Below, one piece after another: positions 53,182 through 63,079 of a DNA stretch of 64,000 nucleotides. The notes under the pieces are model-generated. The model saw nothing but the letters and a program-made list of their open reading frames with translations, was not told where the DNA came from and made no database searches. The DNA is from Piromyces finnis. Its lineage: Eukaryota; Neocallimastigomycota; Neocallimastigomycetes; Neocallimastigales; Neocallimastigaceae. The position numbers were made by a program, and so were the translations under genes. The DNA lies in NCBI GenBank assembly GCA_002104945.1, contig MCFH01000083.1:104387-168386 (forward strand), read 5' to 3'. Each line of letters starts with the position of its first letter. Position 1 is the stretch's first letter.

Positions 53182-54021
53182 TTATAATCTTTCAGTACTA
53201 CTACGAAGAGAATTAGACGAAATATTAATATCAACAAAATAAGCTTTGCAAGTAAAATTTACCATTGGTACCCCATTAATCATTCGTTCATTAACTAACA
53301 CATAACAAACTTTAATAATAGGATAAATATTACCATGAATATAGCAAAAAGTGTCTTTGGAAAGAAGATCAGCAACTTCTTTTGAATAAACATCACCGCA
53401 ATACACATTAGTTCCTATTTTGAACTTTTCTTTAATTGGATCCTTGAAATAACGGAAATTAATATATTCAGCATCTTTACTTTTATTAATTATCCCAGTG
53501 TACGTCCAATTTTGAGTGTAAGTTACCTTATTTTTAGTAAGTAAGTTTGAGATAGGTGAAGTCATATCCATATTCTTTATATAGTTTGAAATTAAATATT
53601 TTATTCTTTCATCAACTAATCGAACATGTTCAATAAATTTATTGGTTGAGGCAGTTTCATTGTTAGATATTTTATGGAAGAAATTGTCTTGAATATAGTT
53701 ATTTTTATTAAGGTGATAATGTGACATTGGAATGGATAAAGCAGGTAAATCCGATAAAGATAAATCTGAGGTGTCATTTACAGCGCCGATAACCACATTA
53801 CTACAGTTATTATAGCATTTAACAACAAATCTGTACATTTTATTATTTTTAGGTAAGGGGACAACTTCTTTAAAATTTATGGTATTAACCATAGTTTGAA
53901 ATACAATGTCTGAATAACATGACGCTAAAACCCTTTTGTAATAATCCAAACGAGGATTACTCGATTCATTATTCGACTTAACTAATTTCGTAAGTTGTTC
54001 CGAAGATGTTGAATTATTCAT
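53182..54021 (-). CDS. Hypothetical protein, 279 aa
   Basis: Intact ORF from the ATG at 54021. It is soluble, with a beta-rich C-terminal part (FCYIHGNIYPIIKVCYVLVN and VPMVNFTCKAYFVDI) and no signal peptide. I do not recognise a family. A single-stranded DNA-binding protein would complete the replication set and would suit the size and beta content, but that is only a guess. The gene abuts the right direct repeat and is transcribed away from it. Confidence 0.5.
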   Translation of the reverse strand: MNNSTSSEQLTKLVKSNNESSNPRLDYYKRVLASCYSDIVFQTMVNTINFKEVVPLPKNNKMYRFVVKCYNNCSNVVIGAVNDTSDLSLSDLPALSIPMSHYHLNKNNYIQDNFFHKISNNETASTNKFIEHVRLVDERIKYLISNYIKNMDMTSPISNLLTKNKVTYTQNWTYTGIINKSKDAEYINFRYFKDPIKEKFKIGTNVYCGDVYSKEVADLLSKDTFCYIHGNIYPIIKVCYVLVNERMINGVPMVNFTCKAYFVDINISSNSLRSSTERL

Positions 54022-54129
54022 ACTATTATTTAATATTCTATCTATTTTATTATATTATATTATATAATATTATATAATATTATATTATATTATATTTATT
54101 AATATTATATTGTATTTATTAATATTATA
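54022..54129. repeat. AT-palindromic tract at the left edge of the right repeat copy
   Basis: A tract of TAT/ATT elements including the 20-bp self-complementary ATTATATAATATTATATAAT, followed by two copies of a 20-bp unit ending TATTTATTAATATTATAT. It directly precedes the point where identity with position 1 begins. It may be a recombination-prone junction or simply AT-rich DNA. Whether it also precedes the left copy cannot be seen. Confidence 0.6.
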
Positions 54130-54557
54130 TAAATATAGTTAAAATTTAAATCAATTTATGAAATAATGGAAAGGATTTATAATACAATATTAAAAGAAAA
54201 TTTTATTTATCATTTTATATATTTTATATCAAACTTTGAATTAAATTTTAAAAACAAAGCATATTACAATTAACATATCGCTAATTTATAATTAATTAAT
54301 TAATTAATTAATTTATTAAAAGTATTTACAATTAAATAATTCTTTAATATAGTATTAAGTTAAAAAATAGGTAATTTATAATATATAAATTATTATATTA
54401 TAAATTTATAGTAAATATATTCTATGTAATAAAATATAAAATAGGTTATATTTTAAAGTTAATGTTTTTTTTTCTTTATTTATTAAATTATGAAATTCAT
54501 ATATAAATATATAGATATTTTTAATAAATTATAAATTATATTTAATGAGGATTTTTT

Positions 54558-54806
54558 TTAAATAATCTTTTTACAATTTAAACAATAATATACTAGCGTA
54601 GCTTCTTCGTCACTACGACGAATTTGTATACGTCTAATATCAATGTTGTTACTGTGACATCTTTTACAAAGTAACGAACTATTTGATATATTATTTATTT
54701 TATTTTCTAGTAATTCCAATTCTTGTTGCTCCTTTATTCTATCTTCCTTAAACAAAGAGGATTCTTCAAAAAATTTATCTAATGAATTAATTGATAAATC
54801 AGCCAT
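54558..54806 (-). CDS. TFIIS-like zinc-ribbon protein, right copy
   Basis: This 82-aa protein is identical to the one encoded at 434-682: two CxxC pairs (47-50, 75-78) and the RSDEE acidic hairpin of TFIIS. See the left copy for function. Both copies are intact, so both could be expressed if their promoters work. The flanking noncoding DNA differs slightly between copies, including an A-to-G change near 54847. Confidence 0.75.
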   Translation of the reverse strand: MADLSINSLDKFFEESSLFKEDRIKEQQELELLENKINNISNSSLLCKRCHSNNIDIRRIQIRRSDEEATLVYYCLNCKKII

Positions 54807-55294
54807 TGCTATCAAATAAAATTAAATAGTTTAAATATAAAGTATAGAAAAAGATTTTGGTTAAAATATTAGTTATTAAATTATCTCTATTTTTATTTAT
54901 GGTAATCTAAATAAAACAATAAAGATTTATATTATAATGAAATAAAAGATATTACAAATATTTTATGTATTTTATAAAGGTAATTAACTTAATATAAATT
55001 ATAATAAAGATTTATAAATTAAATGATATTTTTCAATTTTTAATTTAACAAATATTTAAATATTTATTATCATTTTAGAAAAAAATTTTTTTTTTTTATT
55101 TTTTATTTTATTTTTTTTTTTTTTTGAATTAATTTTAATGTTTTAAATAATTATATTAAATATTCAAAAATAAAATATATTAATATAAAATGATATTTAT
55201 ACAAGTTTAAAATAATAATACTAAAATTTTCTGTATTATAATTGTTAATGTATTGTTAGTAAAATACAATTTTTTATTAGATAAACTTTAAAAA
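54807..55294. other. Divergent intergenic region, right copy
   Basis: Counterpart of 683-1173, with shorter homopolymer runs near 55080-55125. No additional feature. Confidence 0.5.
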
Positions 55295-57493
55295 ATGGAT
55301 ATCATTCAATTAATTAATAATTTATTAAGTAATAACAAATGCCTATCTAATGAATATGAAATAATAATAAATAATAAAAAATTTTCATTTTTTGAAGGAA
55401 TCAATATAATTGACTGTAATAAACTTTCCAAAGATCAATATGCTGTTAAATGTAAAGATAATATAAAAGTTGACGCAAATTATTCATCATTTTTTTCTCT
55501 TTTTAACATATTGGAAAGAAAATCAAAAGAGAAAATCTTCAAATATAATTTCGATTTAAAGGATACAACAAAAACAAGCTTTTATATTCCGGTCAATATT
55601 TCTATACATACTTTTAAAGAAGTGTATAATAAATTAATAAAATTAGATTTGCCGAATACTTGCCAATATGTCATTGGTTTTATTGGAGGATTACATTATT
55701 ATCATTACTTTAATAATGATTGCTACACCGGATCATATAATTATAATCAAAATTTAATTAAAATGGATAGGGTTAAAGATATTGAAGATTTAGATAATTA
55801 TATAATTATAAGATGTTGTCATGATTGTATAAAAATCACCCATGATAAAATTGTGTTTTCCGAAAGAGATACGTATGACAATATTATTTGTAGAATATTG
55901 CCATGTTTTAATTACACAAATGAACAAATACTAATTAGATTTACACCTTGTGATGCTTCTTTTATCTATCCAATATCTATAAACTTTCAATTATTTGATC
56001 TAATGCTCTATGAAAATGGTTTTTATCCTTATATATATGCCAATGAAAGCGATAGTTTAATAAAGTGCCAAGAAAAATTAGTGTATACAATGAATATTCT
56101 TAATAAATCCATTAACATGTTGCTTTACAACAAATACAAGCAATTTACAGAAACTATCCAATTTCAAGATTTAGAGTGGTATATGTACTCGGCTGTTAAA
56201 AAAGTGTTGAAATACCTATATTTATTTTATATTGACTTCCATATACGTTATTATCAAAGAAATGAACCTTTCAGTACTCCAATTAAAATAAATTACAATA
56301 GATTATTTGGAAAATATTATACTAGATATTTTAATAATAAAGATAAAGTATTGCCAGTGATTGCTGATAAGGATTACTGCGTCGAAAATAATATTCCGTA
56401 TGTTCAATGGAATAGCAATTACTATAGAGCTCCGGAAAATTCGGGATATAAAATAATTCTTTCAACAAATAAAAAATATACAGATAATAACGGAATTCCT
56501 AAATGTGTTAAAGTCATAAGAAAGTATAAGGAAAAAAGGGAAGTTGTCTACTTTAACATAACCCATGAACTAAACGAACATTGTAAAGGCCAATTCCCTT
56601 CAAATTTATTTATATCCTATGGCTTTGAGTTACTGCATTTATACCGTGTATATTTCGATATCCCGGAAATATCTAGTAAATTTACCACTTGTCCTAAATG
56701 CAACACCTACATTAGCATTCCAAGTCAAAAAGACTTGGTAAATACCATAAAAGACTTACTTCATCACAACCAATTAAAAATACTAAATAAAAATTACAGT
56801 TTCAATGATGTTAACATACTTTCTTTTTCTATTGATAACGATATGAATGTATATCCGTATTGCGTTTTTAACCACGTTTACAGTTTTAATCCTTTCATTC
56901 CTTTTTTAATAGTTATATTAAACACTTCTAAATTATATACATTTCCTAATTATCGATTTGAATTTGTGGTAGGCCCAAATGACAATTGGTTCAATTTTAA
57001 TGATGATCTTGTACAGGCTATATTTTCTATGTATAAAAAAAACTCTATTTTAATTATGGATAGTACTAAATTAAATAAATGCATTAAGCAATACGTCTTA
57101 GATAATGACACTGCAACCACTACTATTTTAATAGCAGAAAAAGAATATCCAAATGAAAATTTTTATCTATGGAGATCTATTTATTCAGAAGTAATACCTA
57201 AGATACCAATAATAAAGGATGCCGAAGAATTTCACAATACCCTGCCATCATTTTCATTTCTATGTAAAACGATTAAAAGTATATCTGCTTTTCATTACAA
57301 TGCATTGGATGAAAATAATGAAAAATTCATGGTTTATGGTGTATGGGAAAATGAAATTTATTACCCATGTAAAGCATCATTGGAGATAGTAAAACCGGAT
57401 AGCATTAATAAACCTTACTTATTAATAAAAAGAAATTTAGATGGAACTGTTTATTCATTTACTAAAGATAGTTCTAATTTTATAGTTTTTTAA
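55295..57493 (+). CDS. 732-aa protein, possible early transcription factor large subunit, right copy
   Basis: Encodes the same protein as 1174-3372. I found two differences in 2199 bp, both synonymous: CCG/CCA near 56356 and GAA/GAG near 56628. No indels occur inside the ORF, although the flanking noncoding repeat has several. The gene is complete in this copy, but the next gene of the unit (RPB1 C-terminal part) is missing because the repeat ends 234 bp after the stop. The functional assignment is as uncertain as for the left copy. Confidence 0.35.
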   Translation: MDIIQLINNLLSNNKCLSNEYEIIINNKKFSFFEGINIIDCNKLSKDQYAVKCKDNIKVDANYSSFFSLFNILERKSKEKIFKYNFDLKDTTKTSFYIPVNISIHTFKEVYNKLIKLDLPNTCQYVIGFIGGLHYYHYFNNDCYTGSYNYNQNLIKMDRVKDIEDLDNYIIIRCCHDCIKITHDKIVFSERDTYDNIICRILPCFNYTNEQILIRFTPCDASFIYPISINFQLFDLMLYENGFYPYIYANESDSLIKCQEKLVYTMNILNKSINMLLYNKYKQFTETIQFQDLEWYMYSAVKKVLKYLYLFYIDFHIRYYQRNEPFSTPIKINYNRLFGKYYTRYFNNKDKVLPVIADKDYCVENNIPYVQWNSNYYRAPENSGYKIILSTNKKYTDNNGIPKCVKVIRKYKEKREVVYFNITHELNEHCKGQFPSNLFISYGFELLHLYRVYFDIPEISSKFTTCPKCNTYISIPSQKDLVNTIKDLLHHNQLKILNKNYSFNDVNILSFSIDNDMNVYPYCVFNHVYSFNPFIPFLIVILNTSKLYTFPNYRFEFVVGPNDNWFNFNDDLVQAIFSMYKKNSILIMDSTKLNKCIKQYVLDNDTATTTILIAEKEYPNENFYLWRSIYSEVIPKIPIIKDAEEFHNTLPSFSFLCKTIKSISAFHYNALDENNEKFMVYGVWENEIYYPCKASLEIVKPDSINKPYLLIKRNLDGTVYSFTKDSSNFIVF

Positions 57494-57727
57494 TTTAATA
57501 TATGAAAAAAAATTGTAGTTACAAAAAATTTTTAAATTAGAATTTCCTATTTATTTTTAAAATTTATATACTTTGTTTTTTTTTAAATGATATAAATAAT
57601 ATATATATATTTTATTTTATTTTATTATATAAATAGTTATAAACATTAAATTTTGTCTTCAAAAGAATATTAAAAATAAATAAATGAATAAATAAATGAT
57701 ATAATAATTAATAACAAATAATTAATA

Positions 57728-58250
57728 TTTAAATAAATATCAATATTTTTTTGTAAAATTTTATTTAAATTTCTTTTAATATATTCATTGCAGCTATACA
57801 TATAATTAATGATTTTCTCATATTTAAAATAATAAGTTATGTTTTTGAACAAAATTAATTTTTATTATATATTTGTATTAATCCAGTTTTATTAGTTATT
57901 TTATTTTTATTTAATTTTTATTAATTTTATTCTTCATAAACTACTTATACAATAAACTTTTTAATATTTTTAATTTCAAATTAGAGTTTATTATTTTTTT
58001 GAAACTAGCATTAACTATATTTTATTTATAAATGCTAAATAATAATTTTATTTTTTATTTCAAAAAAATTAATAGTATATTTGAATAAAAATATTAATAA
58101 TAATTATTAGAAATCATAATAAATATTTTAAAATTAATTATATAGATAAATAAATTTCATATATTTTAAAATTTTACCACACAATCGAGTGCTTTAAAGT
58201 TTATATATTACACTTTAAACTTGTGATATTAAAAATTTATGAATTTTGGA
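57728..58250. other. Host-side flank next to the repeat junction
   Basis: AT-rich sequence without counterpart in the left part of the window. Short Tyr/Ile-rich frames are present but not gene-like. This is taken as the first DNA outside the viral element. Confidence 0.5.
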
Positions 58251-58972
58251 TTATATTGATTGGAAAAAAGATGTTTCTATAAATGATATATCAATTGGAG
58301 AAAGAGGCGCACAAATATTATTTAAATCGTTTTCTTTACGAATTATTGAATTTCTTTCTATTATTTTATACTTTGAATTATATATATTATTATTCATTAT
58401 ATATTGAAAGTTAGATACATTATTAGTAGTTTCAAAACATCCATTATTACTATTTACAATTATTCCTGAAGGGGCCCATGGTTTATTAATAATGTTTTCC
58501 GATGGTGCACAAGGACTATAAATAATGTTCTCTGAAGGTGCACTAGGCACACTTATAATTAAATTTGGTGGTTCATTAGGTAATAATGCATTATTATTAT
58601 TAAAACTTTTTTTAAGTATATCTCTTTTCTACTACTATTTTTATTCGAATTTAAATTTGATGATATATTGATATTAATATTAGTTAAAATTTTGATATTA
58701 TTATTACTATTATTATCCTTTTCATTATTTATTTTATTTTCATTTGAAACACTTAGTTTTAAATTATTAACATTGTTAATATGTTTGTTTTTATCATTAT
58801 TTTTGTTCCTTTTTTCTTTTAAATTATTTATATTTTTGTTATAAACATTTTTTCTTTTATTAGTTATATAGATTATTATTATAGTTAAAATTCCTATAAC
58901 AATAGTTGCAACAATAATATAGTATATAATCTGTAAAACATTAATAATATTTAGGAATTCTTTTAAATTCAT
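58251..58972 (-). pseudogene. Single-pass membrane protein gene with a frameshift at an A7 run
   Basis: The first frame (from the ATG at 58972) encodes a short N-terminus, a membrane helix (IIYYIIVATIVIGILTIIII) and a Lys/Asn-rich cytoplasmic-type stretch, and ends near 58559. The second frame continues at once with Pro/Ser/Asn-rich repeats (SAPSENII, CAPSENII, WAPSGII). Both frames are open across a run of seven A (minus strand, about 58607-58613), where a one-base change would join them. It is either a recent pseudogene or a homopolymer sequencing error. The protein resembles Asn-rich single-span proteins of early-diverging fungi; its function is unknown. Confidence 0.55.
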
Positions 58973-61200
58973 TATATTTAAAATATTGTGATTATATATT
59001 TTTATTTAACTTCTTTATTTAATATGATTTCAATATTTTTATTTAAAGAAATAATAATAATTTCACATCTATATATAAAAAGTTTTTAAAAATTATTAAT
59101 TTTACAAAATTTTGGTTTTATTACTAATTATTTTGCTTATTTTATTAAGCTTAAATATAATAATTAAAATATAAAATATGTCATTCAATATTAATTAAAA
59201 TTAACATATAAAAATATCATTATAGTAAAATATAAAATTTAATATATCTAATATATTTAAACCAATAAACATAATTTATTTTTAAATTATGCTTATTAAG
59301 ATTCATGTTTTTAATAAAGTCTAAACCCTATTTTTTATAATAATAATAGTAATATGTAGAGATAAAAATTTTATAATATATTAATTTTATTTAAATTTTA
59401 TTAAAATATTAAATATATAATACTAAATATAGTATTTAAGTATAATTATTATATTAAATTAATCCTATATTAATTTCAAATTGTAAATTGTATTATTAAC
59501 ATTTTGTTACTCTCTCAATATTTTAAGTGAGAATTTTAATATTAATATTGAATTTAAATTATATATATTTCTTTTTAATAAGGGGAATATTATATGTTAT
59601 ATGAATATATGTGGTAAAGCTTAATGTATAAATAAAATGGTAGCAATTATTAATTATATACATGAGGCCTCTAGATCTATTATTATCCAATATTAAATAG
59701 TAGGGGAACATAACTACCTAGCATTTGGAAGCATTTAGAAGTAGTCAATATTTATTTAATAATTTAAATATTATTATAAAATAAAGAAATGGACTTGTCG
59801 GTTAAAAAAATATTACTTACAATTTATTATTAATCAAATAAATATTAAATAAAATTAAACAAATGTAAAATATCTTTAAAATATATAAATCATTCTTATA
59901 TTTTTTTACTTTATATTTTTATCAAATATTATCATATTATTATAGTTTAATTCTATCATTTTATATTATAATTAGTATATATGTAATTTTTAATTAAAAA
60001 TATAAATTATTTTAATAGTGTTTCATTTACATGCATACATATATGTAATTATAAAATAAAGTTTATTATATATTATAGATAAATGTATTTATAAATATAT
60101 TAAGCCATGCTTTATTTATATATAAATTGCATGTAAACAAAATTATATAAAAAAATTTCATTAAAACCTTTTTGTAATAAATATTATTAATAATTAATAA
60201 ATAAAAATATATATATTTAATAAAAATTAAGATATTATATATATATTTTTTAATTACTTGTAAAAAAAATTGATTTGATATAACTTCTCTTTTTAAAACA
60301 ATATTAATTAGTCAATTACTTAAAGAGTATTAATATATTATATTTTATCATTAAATAATGTTTCCTTTAAAAATATTATATATATAAACTTTATTTTATA
60401 TTGTTTTCTATTATATTATAATTATTAATATATTATAATTATTAATATATAATATCAATTAAAATTTAAAATACATGAAGAATTTCTTTATTATATATAA
60501 TTTGTAGCTTGATTCTATTATACTAAATGTTTTAATATAAGTAAATTAACACATAAATTGATAGGTTTCTATAACAATGTAAATTTTTAATTAAAATTAA
60601 TTTAATTATTTGTTATTAATAGTAATAATAAAAATGAATATAAAGGGTTTTTAATCTCAAGATATATTTTCAATTGTATATCTTTATTTTTTTAACTATT
60701 TTTATTCTATTTGTATTTTTTTTTAGATAAAAAAATTGTTATAATATAAAATTGTTATAAAAACCTTATTTAATAATATAATCGTATATAGTCATATTTT
60801 AGTAGATTAGTAAAAATAAATGATATGTTACTTACTAAGAATATAGGGCTCCATAAAAGAAATTATCATATTCATAGAAGATTAGAATTTATTTTAATAA
60901 TTTATACATATATAATATATAAGACATCTTCTAAATCCGATTAAAAGTAAGATTATATATATCTTTCAATAAATTGTTCAATTTAGAACTTCTTAAATTT
61001 TTAAAATTTATTTTTTAATATGATTTTTAAAGAATATTAATCATTTATATTTTATTATGAAACACTATTTATTTAAATAAAGAACTTTAATTGAATATTA
61101 TTTTATTATATTTTTATTATATATTAATATTTATAATAAATAATAGAATTCCATATTTTTAATATATTTATTAAGTTCTTTTATAATAAAAAATTTAATA
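58973..61200. other. 2.2-kb gene desert
   Basis: Extremely AT-rich, with no ORF longer than expected by chance. A somewhat less AT-rich patch at 59610-59730 (containing GAGGCCTCTAGATC and GTAGGGGAACATAAC) may be a relic, but I cannot assign it. Confidence 0.5.
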
Positions 61201-61680
61201 TTATAATATTGTGCTCCACATCTTATCTTCTATATAATTTTCATATTCAATAGCAACGTCTGAACGATAATAATTTCCTTTATATTCAACATTCTTATTA
61301 ATAGTATAAGTATATATTTCATTAATATATTTATTATCACATTCCATTTTTAATATGAACATAAAAATTTATATTTTTATATTGAGAATCTAATATTTTA
61401 TTCCGAAGATATATTCCCATTGTGGATTATTAACTCTAGTAAATTCTGAATTAGCATCCCATAGTTCATAAGAGTATAAATCTCAATTTGAATGATTTAT
61501 TATATCTGGGTAATTTCCATTTTCATCTTCTATATATTCATTATATATATATGGTCAAATTAAATTTTTTAATTCATTAATATATGGAAACAATACCATT
61601 GGATTAAATATCTTATAAATAATATCTTTAACAATATTTTCAAATCGATTTGAATCATTTAATATTGATATTTCAATATT
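61201..61680 (-). pseudogene. Decayed coding sequence with Trp codons changed to TGA
   Basis: On the minus strand a frame from about 61680 reads as protein-like sequence (NRFENIVKDIIYKIFNPM). It continues through two in-frame TGA codons (61555-61557, 61483-61485) placed where Trp would suit the composition, and also has normal TGG codons (ELWDANS, NPQWEY). It then stops near 61393. A further 48-codon piece (MECDNKYINEIYTYT...) lies just downstream to 61201. It looks like the relic of one gene. A spore-coat CotH-type protein, common in anaerobic fungi, is a weak possibility. G-to-A changes explain the stops. Confidence 0.4.
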
Positions 61681-63079
61681 TATTTTTTAACGTTTTATTA
61701 AAAATTTAGTGAAAATTATTTACTTTTATACTAAATTATTAACTTTTTATAAATTCTAAAAAAATAATTATAAAACATCCGTTTCCAATTTCTATTATTT
61801 TCTTTATATCTATATACAAAATAATATATATTTTATATTAAAAATTTTTTAATAAAAAATAATAATAAATTACATATATAATAATATATCAAAATTAATA
61901 ATATTATTCTAATATTATCAAAATAGTATATATTATTGTAAAACACACATAATAAAATTTAAATAAAATTTATTTAGTTTTCAAAATATAAACTATATTC
62001 TAAAAAAATAATTTTATTAATTTAATTTTCTCCTTAATTTGAAAAAAAAATGTTACTATTTATTATTTCTGTATTTTTAAATTTAAATGAAAATTCAATA
62101 ATTTAATATTAAATAAATTTTATACTTAATGTGTAATACACAAAATATATGTAATATATGTAATAATTAAATTTAATACAATAAGTTTCACATTTTTAAG
62201 GAGCATATTCTATTATAAAGTGGATGTTTTTTTTTAATATAATAATAAATATGAAATATAAATTATTTTATAATTAAAATATATTATTTATATTTCATTT
62301 TCTTTTTAATTTCAATAATATATTAAATTTAAATAATTTTTTTTATATATATGGCTGTGCATATATATATTACATAACTTTTGATATACACTAAGGTAGA
62401 GAAATAAAATTGAATAATTGATTGGATTTATTACTTTTTTAAAAAATATATATATTAATTGATTGATTATTAAAGACTTATAACAAATATATCATGTTTT
62501 ATTATGAAATCATGCTTAAATTAAAACAAATTACTTTAAATTATCTATATATTATTATTTATTATCATTAATATATTTATTTATTTCCTTTTATTATATT
62601 AATAAACAATGATTTAAACTAAAACATTATCTATGTATCTATGATTATATTATCATATTAAAACTAAATAATTATTAAATTTATTAATTTTAGGTAAATT
62701 TTTTCTGTCAAATATATTTATTTTATAATAAATAAATTCTAAAGTATATATCCATTTTTAATGTAAGATTTATTTTCTACTTTTTTTATTATTATATTTT
62801 TAAAAATACCGATAATTTATTATTTTGTATAATTATATTTTTACTTTAATTTTTTTAAAATATATTTCAAATTATAAATTTAAAAAAAGTTTTTAAATAA
62901 TTTTATAATTTAAAAAGAATTTTTATTAATAAATAATAATTACTATAAGTTAATTTAATGTATTTTTTAATTAAATACTTATATTATACCTTAATAAAAA
63001 AAACCTTTTTATAAATCTTATTTAAATTCGTTTTTATTTTTTTTTATTTATTTATTTTTAAGCTATTTGCAATTTAACA
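61681..63079. other. 1.4-kb gene desert
   Basis: AT-rich with no ORF, RNA or structured repeat that I can support. The 3' flank of the subtilisin gene lies at its right end. Confidence 0.5.

Larger units (their letters stand above)
54130..57727. repeat. Long direct repeat, right copy
   Basis: Same orientation and content as 1-3611 but 13 bp shorter in total. After its end at about 57727 the sequence no longer continues into the RPB1 C-terminal gene but into gene-poor, host-like DNA. The junction lies in AATAATTAAT-type sequence with no obvious target duplication. Confidence 0.95.

Noticed and set aside
9095-54021. A shared upstream motif (TTTGATA/TTAGATA) before viral genes
   Set aside because: It appears before the TFIIS-like, 146-aa and, loosely, 732-aa genes but not before polymerase, capping, RPB2 or helicase genes. 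In DNA this AT-rich it is not significant without counting.
57670-57852. 60-aa ORF at the right repeat junction
   Set aside because: It is a chance Ile/Asn/Tyr frame crossing the junction, with no conserved feature.
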